Notes: generated by a model from the sequence alone, not told the origin. A stretch of 39,385 nucleotides of DNA from Bacteroides sp. (GCA_014801225.1 JAAVEO010000008.1:28334-67718), one strand, 5' to 3'; shown: positions 9,532-16,568, counted from the stretch's first letter. A program made the numbers and translations.

Positions 9532-9618
9532 CTTATTCATAATAAAGATATTCATATTATTTGGTTTGGATAATACAAAAAGCAAGCAAAGGAATCTGGT
9601 ACATCTTATTATAAATTG

Positions 9619-10311
9619 ATGAAACTATCCATTATACAGAACCATTGGTACATGAAAGTATATAGACGCGCTTTAATTTTAGGATCTTGTGGTGTGGTAT
9701 GTGCTGTGGGAGCTGTCGTATATGTGATAAAGATAAAAGAAGATCTTAATGACGAAATAAATCATCGTTCCTCTAAATTACAAAGAGAGATAAATAAAAT
9801 ACACTCTCAACTTAACTCTACGTCTGTTATAAAATCAGATCCACGTGTTATTACACCGAGTCCTGACGGCCCCAACTCTAATTTTCACAAAGGAGGAAAC
9901 AAAAAAAATAACCCACAGAACCAAAATAAATTTAGAGATAAACAACCACAGTCTACCGATTCTAAGGATGAAAGAAAAGAACCGACTGGCACATCAGAAA
10001 AGACTATTCTCTATGCTAAAGTAAAAGGGGTTAATACTCTAAAAACATCTCCTACTAAATCTAACGATTCAGTATTTGAATTAATATTGGATAAGCCCAA
10101 TTCCACTGTTGCGAAGCTAACACTGGCTCCGTTAACCCCGGAGTTTACAAGAGAAGTGATTATGAATAAAGCTACTTATCTACCTCCGACCTTCTGTGAA
10201 ATAATTCAGCAAACCGGAAATCCAACTGAAATTAAAGTTGAGAACCCCGGAAAAGTTGTATGCGAAAATGGAACGTGGACATTACAAGATCGTATGCAGA
10301 TATGTCTATAA
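9619..10311 (+). CDS. membrane-anchored protein with coiled coil and shared C-terminal domain
   Basis: 230 residues from the ATG at 9619 (a second ATG at 9652 would remove 11 residues). One transmembrane helix (about 18-42, LILGSCGVVCAVGAVVYVI) is followed by a coiled coil (about 45-70) and a long hydrophilic Asn/Gln/Lys/Pro-rich linker (about 75-130). A C-terminal beta-rich domain follows (about 135-230). This last domain matches the end of the next protein: ENPGKVVCENGTWTL here against ERGNAVFENNRWKV there, with a shared CEI about 20 residues earlier. It is the first operon gene after the insertion. The topology suggests a membrane-tethered adaptor; the function is unknown. Confidence 0.65.
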   Translation: MKLSIIQNHWYMKVYRRALILGSCGVVCAVGAVVYVIKIKEDLNDEINHRSSKLQREINKIHSQLNSTSVIKSDPRVITPSPDGPNSNFHKGGNKKNNPQNQNKFRDKQPQSTDSKDERKEPTGTSEKTILYAKVKGVNTLKTSPTKSNDSVFELILDKPNSTVAKLTLAPLTPEFTREVIMNKATYLPPTFCEIIQQTGNPTEIKVENPGKVVCENGTWTLQDRMQICL

Positions 10312-11066
10312 ATCGGCAAATACCAAACGAGCATATTTCAGCATCCCAAAAGATGCTGAAATATATGCTTGTTCTTGGTAAAAAAATTAGATATTATTGC
10401 GGAATAATAATCTTTGACAAGGGCTTACGAAGTATTGTTAAATGGTATGACAATCGTCATTCTCAAACTACAAAAGCCAACAGCAACTTATCAGAGAATC
10501 AAATTAATGATATAAATAGCAAAATTAATAATCTACGACAACTTAACACCACTCTTGAACAATCACTGAGTAAGGAAAAACGACGCAATGATACTCTTAT
10601 AGAGGAATTACGAAAAGCTAACCAAAAATCCGAAACATTATGTATTGAGATACTCGCATTAAACGAACGGATTGATGAATTAACAGTAAAAACGAACAAT
10701 CTCTCAGAGCAAAATATCAATCTTATGTCGCGATGTTTGCCGGAATCGAGTATTCCGGCTATGATCTACTATGCTCAAGGAGATGTGTCGGGACAATGGT
10801 TAAGAAAAATATCCTCCATAATATCCGATCAACAATTATATCAGATTATCACAATACCGGGGAATACGACGATTTCCGAATTCTTCCCTCTTATACGTGA
10901 TAACCTCAGGGAAATAATCAATAATCGAACTCAGACTCTGAACGCTTGTGAGATTTTAGGAATCTCTACAAATCCACAAACGATTCATGTGATTGAGCGA
11001 GGAAACGCTGTTTTTGAAAATAATAGATGGAAAGTAACTAAAAAAGCAAAAATAGAATTATTATGA
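10302..11066 (+). CDS. coiled-coil protein sharing the C-terminal domain of its neighbour
   Basis: 254 residues from the ATG at 10302, which overlaps the previous stop by 10 nt; an ATG at 10260 is less likely because of its 52-nt overlap, and one at 10353 lies inside a hairpin. After a basic, partly hydrophobic N-terminus comes a long coiled coil (about 55-145, full of Asn, Leu, Glu heptads). A C-terminal domain follows (about 150-254) ending ERGNAVFENNRWKVTKKAKIEL, homologous by eye to the end of the preceding protein. The pair probably arose by duplication. Its stop overlaps the start of the MotA/ZorA-like gene (ATGA), linking it to the stator. Confidence 0.65.
   Translation: MSINRQIPNEHISASQKMLKYMLVLGKKIRYYCGIIIFDKGLRSIVKWYDNRHSQTTKANSNLSENQINDINSKINNLRQLNTTLEQSLSKEKRRNDTLIEELRKANQKSETLCIEILALNERIDELTVKTNNLSEQNINLMSRCLPESSIPAMIYYAQGDVSGQWLRKISSIISDQQLYQIITIPGNTTISEFFPLIRDNLREIINNRTQTLNACEILGISTNPQTIHVIERGNAVFENNRWKVTKKAKIELL
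10321..10380 (+). other. long imperfect hairpin at the start of the coiled-coil gene
   Basis: The arm 10331-10345 (gcatatttcagcatc) is the reverse complement of 10352-10368 apart from two extra bases, with a 6-nt loop. The ends taccaa (10321-10326) and ttggta (10375-10380) extend the stem. It is not followed by a T run, so it does not look like an intrinsic terminator. It could be an mRNA processing or stability element between the first and second halves of the operon, or a protein-binding palindrome. Confidence 0.6.
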
Positions 11067-12715
11067 GTATCCTTATTATTTTTGTAGTTATTATTGTTCT
11101 ACTTCAAGTCTTCTTGTTTTTGAAAACCGGAAGACTGATAACCAAGTTGAAACAGACCTTATCAGGATCGTTCTCAACAGCGACTGCTATGGCTGAGAAC
11201 GTAATGATAATCAAATATCAGGCTCCAAAAATTGATCAGATATCTGGCAATATCGAGCAATCGATCAATACCTATTTAAGAAAAAACAAAGGAGCGGTAA
11301 GCGATTTTAATCTGATCAAGGATATTGTGGAGCGTAATTGCGATACACTTGAATCTGAAATTACGTCTCAGACTCCTCTTCCTTTATATCTTGGTCTGAT
11401 GGGCACAGTCCTGGGAATTGTATTGGGTCTATTCACCATATATCTCAACGGAGGATTCTCTAACATTGAAAAAGTTATTGAAATCTTGATGGGGGATGTT
11501 GCGGTGGCAATGATCGCCAGTTTTATGGGTATCCTTTTTACAACGTGGACATTATGGAGATCAAAAGATTGTAAAGTAACGGTTGAGGAAAATAAGAATC
11601 GTTTCTATTCATGGATTCAAACAACCCTATTACCTGTACTATCCAAAAGTGCAGTAAGCGCTATTACTTTGCTTCAACAGAATCTCACACGCTTCAATGA
11701 ATCTTTCGGAACAACTGCGGATAGACTGGAAGAAAAACTGCAAGCAGTCGGCGATGTATATGAATCTCAGATTGAAGTGCTCGATAAAATTGAGTCTATC
11801 GATGTAAAGAAAATGGTGACAGCGAATGTCAAAATTCTTGCAGCCTTAGATAGCTCAATGGGTAATCTGAATCAATTTGCCCAATATATGAGTAGCATGA
11901 CAGAGTATTTGAGCGCTGTTCGAGACTTAAACATAAAACTGGATGATCATCTTGAAAGAACCGAGGCACTCGGGGTTGTAGCTGAGTTTTATAAAAAACA
12001 GATGAATGAAATTGAGTTACGTCAAGAGGCCATAAAAACCGCAGTAATAGCTGTTGACGATGTGATGCGGTCGGCATTAGCTTCACTACGTAGCAATAGC
12101 GAAGAAGGAATTCGCGCCCTTCAAGAGACCTTCACCGATCAAATGTTGGCAATTAGGGATATAATCTCCCATGAGACGGAAAGAATGGCAGCTCAAGCCA
12201 ACCAAATGCCAAAGTTGATAGAGAAATTGAATGAAGTCTCTAAACTTCCGGAAAAATTAGACAAACTTATCGATAAAATCGATAAATCTAATACATCTTT
12301 GGCCAATAAGCTTTCGCAAAATGTCCGAACAAGTGTTCCGGCATTAGCTAACTCTGCTGAAGAAGTCCCACAATCCTTTAATTCCGGATTCGGTATTACA
12401 CCATGGATGAAATGGTTAGGAGTAGGAGCAATTGTTATAGTCGTACTCACATGCATTGCAAATCTGACAGTCAATATCATTTCTCTGCAGACTGACAAAA
12501 CTTATCTCGAAACATTGGCACCTGTAACTGATGAGATTGATGTAATTGAGACAGATAGTGTAATCGATAATGCAGAGGAGTTGAATCATACTTCAATCCC
12601 GATTCAAGCCGCTGAAGATACGATTCAAGCCGCTGAAGATACGATTCAATCTATACCGGCAGACTCCCTTTCACCGATTATAACGGCGAATAATAAGGCG
12701 AATAATAATAAGTAG
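11063..12715 (+). CDS. MotA/TolQ/ExbB-type channel subunit with long coiled coil (ZorA-like)
   Basis: 550 residues. Transmembrane segments are visible at about 2-20, 104-128, 145-165 and 450-474. TPLPLYLGLMGTVLGIVLGL (104-123) and VAVAMIASFMGILFTTW (146-162) carry the signature of the MotA/TolQ/ExbB proton-channel fold. Residues 180-440 are long helices with heptad patterns, as in the cytoplasmic tail of ZorA. Unlike ZorA as I know it, a fourth membrane segment follows, so the acidic C-terminal tail (475-550) should return to the other side. The next gene encodes the matching MotB/OmpA-type subunit. The expected role is to couple an ion gradient to movement or force across the envelope. Channel fold: very sure; comparison with Zorya: by architecture only. 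Confidence 0.88.
   Translation: MSILIIFVVIIVLLQVFLFLKTGRLITKLKQTLSGSFSTATAMAENVMIIKYQAPKIDQISGNIEQSINTYLRKNKGAVSDFNLIKDIVERNCDTLESEITSQTPLPLYLGLMGTVLGIVLGLFTIYLNGGFSNIEKVIEILMGDVAVAMIASFMGILFTTWTLWRSKDCKVTVEENKNRFYSWIQTTLLPVLSKSAVSAITLLQQNLTRFNESFGTTADRLEEKLQAVGDVYESQIEVLDKIESIDVKKMVTANVKILAALDSSMGNLNQFAQYMSSMTEYLSAVRDLNIKLDDHLERTEALGVVAEFYKKQMNEIELRQEAIKTAVIAVDDVMRSALASLRSNSEEGIRALQETFTDQMLAIRDIISHETERMAAQANQMPKLIEKLNEVSKLPEKLDKLIDKIDKSNTSLANKLSQNVRTSVPALANSAEEVPQSFNSGFGITPWMKWLGVGAIVIVVLTCIANLTVNIISLQTDKTYLETLAPVTDEIDVIETDSVIDNAEELNHTSIPIQAAEDTIQAAEDTIQSIPADSLSPIITANNKANNNK
12601..12642 (+). repeat. two exact 21-bp tandem copies in the channel gene
   Basis: Two perfect in-frame copies of a 21-bp unit (beginning gattcaagccgctgaag) encode IQAAEDT twice, with the start of a third copy after them (IQSIPAD). 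They lie in the tail after the fourth membrane segment. Exact identity suggests recent slippage; copy number may vary between strains. Confidence 0.85.
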
Positions 12716-12738
12716 AATTTATAATCTCTTAATTTATA

Positions 12739-13398
12739 ATGGCACAAAAGCAAGAATCCTTTTTTTGGACAAGCTACTCAGACTTGATGACGAGTCTGTT
12801 CTTCGTAATGCTTGTCCTTTTTGTGCTGGCATGTGCTATGCTTAAAAATAAAATAAATGAAGTAGAGCAACAAAAAGAAGCCACTGAAAGAGAACTTGCA
12901 AAAATCAAAGAGATCGAAGAATCTATAGAAGCTATTGACACCACATTCTTTGAGTATAATTCAGTTCATAAAAAACACATCTTAAAGATTAACGTGCAAT
13001 TTAAAACCAATAGTTCTGATATTAATGACATTCCATTTGAACAGCAAAAAGAACTAAGAGCGGCCGGCATATCCATTTCCAAATTTTTAAAGAACTCTTC
13101 AGAAGATGTAAAATATCTATTGATAATAGAGGGTCAATCGTCAAAAGACAATTACCCGGGGAATGATATGCTAAGCTATAATAGAGCAAATACGTTAAAA
13201 CATTTTTGGGCTCACCAGAATATCGATTTCGGCAATAAATGCGAGGTGATAGTAAGTGGTAGTGGCCAGAACGGTATTATGCGAGTGCAGCCGGATAACG
13301 CTTTTAATGAAAAGAATCAGAGATTCCTCATTCATATTATCCCCAAGCCTGGCGTGATGGAAAGAATCGAGAATGAAATAAATGAAGTATATAAGTAA
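12739..13398 (+). CDS. MotB/OmpA-type stator partner (ZorB-like)
   Basis: 219 residues. A single N-terminal membrane helix (about 14-35) begins SYSDLMTSLFFVMLVLFVL. Asp15 sits where the essential proton-carrying Asp of MotB/ExbD/ZorB lies, followed by the usual small hydrophobic run. A short coiled coil (about 36-65) leads to an OmpA-like peptidoglycan-binding domain (about 85-210) with IEGQSSKDN, LSYNRANTLKHFW (the RA..V helix) and NQRFLIHII near the end. It should anchor the channel to the cell wall. It lies 23 nt after the channel gene and 14 nt before the protease gene. The pairing of this gene with a MotA-like gene is the diagnostic stator arrangement. Confidence 0.9.
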   Translation: MAQKQESFFWTSYSDLMTSLFFVMLVLFVLACAMLKNKINEVEQQKEATERELAKIKEIEESIEAIDTTFFEYNSVHKKHILKINVQFKTNSSDINDIPFEQQKELRAAGISISKFLKNSSEDVKYLLIIEGQSSKDNYPGNDMLSYNRANTLKHFWAHQNIDFGNKCEVIVSGSGQNGIMRVQPDNAFNEKNQRFLIHIIPKPGVMERIENEINEVYK

Positions 13399-13412
13399 TT
13401 AAAGTATCAATT

Positions 13413-14534
13413 ATGGGCATACGTAAGAAACTTACCATATTATTTCCCATGGTATCTATATTACTGTCACTAACTATTCCTTTTATTTTGGAATCATGTG
13501 ACAGTAAAACAGAGGAAGTCAAACTTAATCCTGAGCAAATTGAGAAAAAATATGCCTCTGGTGTAGTTCTAATTAAAAATGAATATTACTATTCAATTTC
13601 TTTCGGAGGAGACGCCATTTATTTTACCGGCTTAGATGCGAATGGAAATCCTGAGAATTTAACACTAAATCCCCGGGAAGTGTCTCCTGTAGTGTCATTT
13701 GGTACCGGGTTCTTTATCTCCAAGGATGGGATGATCGCCACAAATTCCCACGTAGCATCTCCGAGAGTAGATGTTTCATCAGCTCGTTCAAGCATTTTGA
13801 ATGCTTTCATGGGAATGGCTAATGAGTTAACAAAGGAAATCAATGAAATAAATGAACGCCTCGGTCTTATTCAGTTAGCCATAGCAGCAGCAGGCTCTTA
13901 TGAAGAACAACGTCAATATCAACAAATGTATAATGAGTTATCACATGAGAGAGATGCCGGACAAGAAATAGTGAATATGATCCATTCTCTTGGCAGTAGT
14001 GACTATCAAGCTACATTACATTCCGAAATAGGTATTGCCTATAACGATACCCATGTCACAAACACATCTGACTTCCATTCTTGTGTAACATTAGCTGATG
14101 ATCCTTCACATGATTTAGCCATAATTCAGTTGAAAGATAAACATACACCTGAAAAGAAACATGTATTTAAAATTCCAAAAGGGAAGTCAAATACTAATAA
14201 CTCTGATGAGAAAGAGGGTCGCAATTCAAATAAGAGTAAGATTGGAACCAAACTCTATATGATTGGCTATAATCTCGGACCTGCTTTAGCTTTGACTAAT
14301 CAAGGTGTTAAAGCTCAGATTACATCAGGAGAAATCTCTCAAGATACTGATGAGACCCGTATAATGTATACTATTCCTTCTCTTCATGGATCGAGCGGCA
14401 GCCCAGTAATAAATGAACGAGGAAAACTCGTAGCCATTAACTATGCGGGCCTTGACAAGACTCAAAGCTTCAATTATGGTATAAAAGTAAGCCATCTAAG
14501 AAAGCTGCTGAATAGTATAACTGATGAGCAATAA
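13413..14534 (+). CDS. lipoprotein trypsin-like serine protease with coiled-coil insert
   Basis: 373 residues. The signal segment (about 7-28) ends LESC, so Cys29 may be lipidated, a relaxed lipobox as is common in Bacteroidetes. The chymotrypsin-fold triad is visible: ATNSHVAS (His113), DPSHDLAII (Asp234) and HGSSGSPV (Ser328). Between His and Asp there is an insert of about 70 residues (125-195) that reads as a helical hairpin or coiled coil. There is no PDZ domain at the end, unlike DegP. All three catalytic residues are kept, so it should be an active periplasmic protease. In this operon it might cut a partner once the machine is triggered (inference). Confidence 0.85.
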   Translation: MGIRKKLTILFPMVSILLSLTIPFILESCDSKTEEVKLNPEQIEKKYASGVVLIKNEYYYSISFGGDAIYFTGLDANGNPENLTLNPREVSPVVSFGTGFFISKDGMIATNSHVASPRVDVSSARSSILNAFMGMANELTKEINEINERLGLIQLAIAAAGSYEEQRQYQQMYNELSHERDAGQEIVNMIHSLGSSDYQATLHSEIGIAYNDTHVTNTSDFHSCVTLADDPSHDLAIIQLKDKHTPEKKHVFKIPKGKSNTNNSDEKEGRNSNKSKIGTKLYMIGYNLGPALALTNQGVKAQITSGEISQDTDETRIMYTIPSLHGSSGSPVINERGKLVAINYAGLDKTQSFNYGIKVSHLRKLLNSITDEQ

Positions 14535-14547
14535 TTCATAAGCACTA

Positions 14548-14821
14548 ATGAGAAATGTCATTGGAAATATGGATATAAGACGCCTTGATCCGGTGGGAGA
14601 CTGTGGATATAATCAATGTAGTATACAATCAAAGTCTGTACAGCTATAATTCCATATACTATGAAGAGCAGGATTTTATTCTGAATCTTCCCGATATTCT
14701 TATACAGCAATATAGAAATCTTACTTACTATTCCAAGAAGATTCTTTCGGATACCATCGATGGCAAGTCCCCTCTCATGTATTGGAATAATTCTGTGGCA
14801 ACCAGCGGAGTGAATGAGTAG
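14548..14821 (+). pseudogene. small last operon gene with an apparent frameshift
   Basis: From an ATG at 14548, 13 nt after the protease stop, one frame reads MRNVIGNMDIRRLDPVGDCG and ends at 14649. A second frame is open from about 14585 to the stop at 14821 (VVYNQSLYSYNSIYYEEQDF and on to SVATSGVNE). The second has no ATG start and begins after an in-frame stop. The two join naturally near 14600-14620 into one product of about 90 residues, so a frameshift, or recoding, is likely. A terminator begins 3 nt after the stop, so this is the last gene of the operon. Function unknown. Confidence 0.45.
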
Positions 14822-14823
14822 AC

Positions 14824-14849
14824 AAAAGGTAAAGTACCGTTTACCTTTT
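14824..14849 (+). terminator. intrinsic terminator closing the large operon
   Basis: A perfect 10-bp stem, aaaaggtaaa (14824-14833) with tttacctttt (14840-14849), around the loop gtaccg, ending in four Ts. It starts 3 nt after the last operon stop codon. Confidence 0.75.
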
Positions 14850-14900
14850 CGGGCGGGAGGACATTTATGTGTAGGAAAACATTCTTAATTGATATTGATT

Positions 14901-15578
14901 ATGATTACTCTGGAAAAGGACGGTGAGTCCACTTTCGTCAGTCTTTCGAGCGCTATTCCCAATACTCCTAAAAAATCGGTGATGGCTGAGTTGACTTGGT
15001 CGTTTATCGAGATGAGGGAGCGCCGCAATCTGCTTCGCACGGGTTATGATGTGATGGTGAGAGGTCTGCGCAATGCGTTGAATTTGAAGCGAGATCTTGA
15101 TCTCGGTATCTTCTACGAACTTACCAATGGCCGCAAGGGCTTGATCGATCCGATTCAGTTCAAGGGGCGCCCGGGCGGTCTGCATCAGCGTACGGCTCAG
15201 GGCTGCTTCAATGCAGACCCGTATATATGGCATGAGGGTGACAATGGAGGTGTGGAGGGAGAATTTGCGGAGCATATCTATATCAATACTCCGGCTTTTG
15301 CGTCGCTGAAGCGAGCTTATATCTATGCGTTCATCTGGCGTGGTGCTCCGCAATGGGATCGTACGGATGCGAATGTGATAGTGAAGGTGGGCGGTATGGA
15401 TTGTGTCAATGTCAAACTGGGGCAGACGGAGAGTCCGCTAAAGTTCTGTGTGGTGGCGGAGATCATTCCGCATGGCAACCGTATCGAGGTGAAGCGTCTA
15501 TCCACTTTCCATAAGAATCATTCGGAGTGTGACGCGGCCTACGGCTGGGGCTTCAAGTGGACCTCCGGCACGAAGTAA
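14901..15578 (+). CDS. TerD-domain protein (TerA/TerD family)
   Basis: 225 residues from the ATG at 14901 (MITLEKDGES); the nearby TTG at 14889 is a poorer start because the family normally opens with this MI.L..G pattern. The TerD fold is seen in VSLSSAIP (13-20), LDLGIFYEL (66-74), HEGDNGGVEGEFAEHIYIN (111-129, the acidic calcium-site loop) and RLSTFHKNHSECDAAYGWGF near the end, equivalent to the family's final strands. A helical insert of about 30 residues (35-63) breaks the first half. TerD proteins belong to the tellurite/phage/stress Ter systems and have been proposed to act at the membrane with vWA proteins (known for the family). It follows the big operon's terminator by 51 nt, has its own terminator, and looks less AT-rich than its neighbours. 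Confidence 0.8.
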   Translation: MITLEKDGESTFVSLSSAIPNTPKKSVMAELTWSFIEMRERRNLLRTGYDVMVRGLRNALNLKRDLDLGIFYELTNGRKGLIDPIQFKGRPGGLHQRTAQGCFNADPYIWHEGDNGGVEGEFAEHIYINTPAFASLKRAYIYAFIWRGAPQWDRTDANVIVKVGGMDCVNVKLGQTESPLKFCVVAEIIPHGNRIEVKRLSTFHKNHSECDAAYGWGFKWTSGTK

Positions 15579-15594
15579 AATATCAAAATGTGTC

Positions 15595-15626
15595 AGGACC
15601 TGCCAAAATTTGGCCGGTCCTTTTTT
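15595..15626 (+). terminator. intrinsic terminator after the TerD gene
   Basis: Stem aggacctgcc (15595-15604) with ggccggtcct (15612-15621), one mismatch, loop of seven, and a run of six Ts (15621-15626). It begins 16 nt after the TerD stop. Confidence 0.85.
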
Positions 15627-15665
15627 ACCCTCTCTCAGACACACTCTATGAAAAAGTATCTTTTA

Positions 15666-15884
15666 CTATGATTTGGAGGTATTATGCATGCGGATAATCT
15701 CATCGGCGAGATATATGTCACTTCGGCAAATGAGATCGGCTGTACCGTCATCGATGATTTCAAACAAGCGCGATGAATACAGCATATCCATCGCTTCTTC
15801 AAGCGGAATTTGCTGCTTCTCCGCTATCAACTCAATGATGCGGGCATATTTCATGTCTCTTAAGATACGTGTAGACTTATCCAT
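15666..15884 (-). CDS. DUF3791-like protein (possible antitoxin), distal copy
   Basis: 72 residues from an ATG at 15884 whose first 8 nt overlap the stop of the DUF3990 gene; an upstream ATG at 15905 would add seven residues. Helical, with EKQQIPLEEAMDMLYSSR and YLADEIIRMH near the end, the pattern of DUF3791 proteins. It has the same length as the other DUF3791-like gene at 16350. It is the last gene of a three-gene minus-strand unit. Small DUF3791 proteins are regularly encoded beside DUF3990 proteins; an antitoxin role is inferred. Confidence 0.7.
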   Translation of the reverse strand: MDKSTRILRDMKYARIIELIAEKQQIPLEEAMDMLYSSRLFEIIDDGTADLICRSDIYLADEIIRMHNTSKS

Positions 15885-16356
15885 GACGATACTCTTTATA
15901 TTCAACGAACTTTAGACATTTGTCTATTGCCTTTTGAGTTATAAAACACAGTTGATGATTGGGCTTTTCATACACAAGATTCTGAAGAGCTTGCTCTTTG
16001 TTGTAAATACCGGCCATATAGAGGTCGACTGTTCGGTAAACCTTATCGTTGGCAACTCCACCTTCGATTATGTCATACGCCTTATATATATCTGCTCCTT
16101 TTCGGCAACTACATACAAAGTCAAGCCATTCTTCATCATAAGATTCAAATATTTTGACTCTCATGCTTGAATCAGGAGTATACTCGAAAATGTGAAGGTA
16201 GGCCTCATTCCCAATTTTCAGAAAACGATTGGCATATTTATCAGCCTGCTCTTTGAGTCGGGTGACATAAAATCCCTTTCCAAAGTCAAGAGCATCCCGC
16301 GAATGCAACACATCGGGCGAAACAAAGCACCGGTCAGAAGAATGATACACTAACAT
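15877..16356 (-). CDS. DUF3990 protein, predicted ADP-ribosyltransferase-like toxin
   Basis: 159 residues. The start LVYHSSDRCFVSPDVLHSR followed by DFGKGFYVTRLKEQADKYA (about 24-42) is characteristic of DUF3990. The order of YH (3-5), GxGFYvT (27-33) and a later IIEGGVANDKV (about 98-108) resembles the H-Y-[E/D] pattern of ADP-ribosyltransferase folds, to which I believe this family belongs. No signal peptide is seen, so it acts in the cytoplasm. It overlaps both neighbours by 7-8 nt, so the trio is translated as a unit. A toxin role is likely but unproven. Confidence 0.72.
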   Translation of the reverse strand: MLVYHSSDRCFVSPDVLHSRDALDFGKGFYVTRLKEQADKYANRFLKIGNEAYLHIFEYTPDSSMRVKIFESYDEEWLDFVCSCRKGADIYKAYDIIEGGVANDKVYRTVDLYMAGIYNKEQALQNLVYEKPNHQLCFITQKAIDKCLKFVEYKEYRHG

Positions 16357-16568
16357 AAGACATACCCTTTCTTTTTCATTATTTGAATCACGTCTTCCGC
16401 AACGTATTCAAGACTAAACGTATGAAGAACATCATAGGCAGCTGACAGATAATCTTTGATTATCCCGGCTGACTGCAAATTCCTATATATCAGTGAACAT
16501 GGTTTACCGGTCATCTGAGACAATGCCCCAATGACACAAGTTATGTAGTCTATCTGCTGCTTATTCAT
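16350..16568 (-). CDS. DUF3791-like protein (possible antitoxin), proximal copy
   Basis: 72 residues from the ATG at 16568 (MNKQQIDYITCVIGALSQM). An upstream ATG at 16610 exists but would give a longer product than the family usually shows. It ends YVAEDVIQIMKKKGYVLC, parallel to the end of the distal copy. Its stop overlaps the DUF3990 start by 7 nt. Being first in the unit, it is well placed to be made before the toxin, as antitoxins often are. Confidence 0.72.
   Translation of the reverse strand: MNKQQIDYITCVIGALSQMTGKPCSLIYRNLQSAGIIKDYLSAAYDVLHTFSLEYVAEDVIQIMKKKGYVLC

Larger units (their letters stand above)
7219..9615. mobile_element. IS1595-type insertion with three cargo genes, splitting the operon
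   Basis: Between two operon genes lies a segment containing a minus-strand orphan, an IS1595-family transposase, and an overlapping pair of small plus-strand genes. None of these fits the envelope operon. I could not find convincing terminal inverted repeats or an 8-bp target duplication, so the coordinates are simply the gap between operon genes. The real element could be smaller, with the flanking genes being older passengers. Confidence 0.5.

Noticed and set aside
6..14821. A complete Zorya system
   Set aside because: Only the ZorA/ZorB-like pair is present; there is no ZorC, no ZorD helicase-like gene and no ZorE nuclease, and the other genes are of different families.
6..14821. Type VI secretion or gliding-motility operon
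   Set aside because: None of the Tss sheath, tube or baseplate families and none of the GldKLMN proteins are recognisable; the MotA/OmpA pair alone is not enough.
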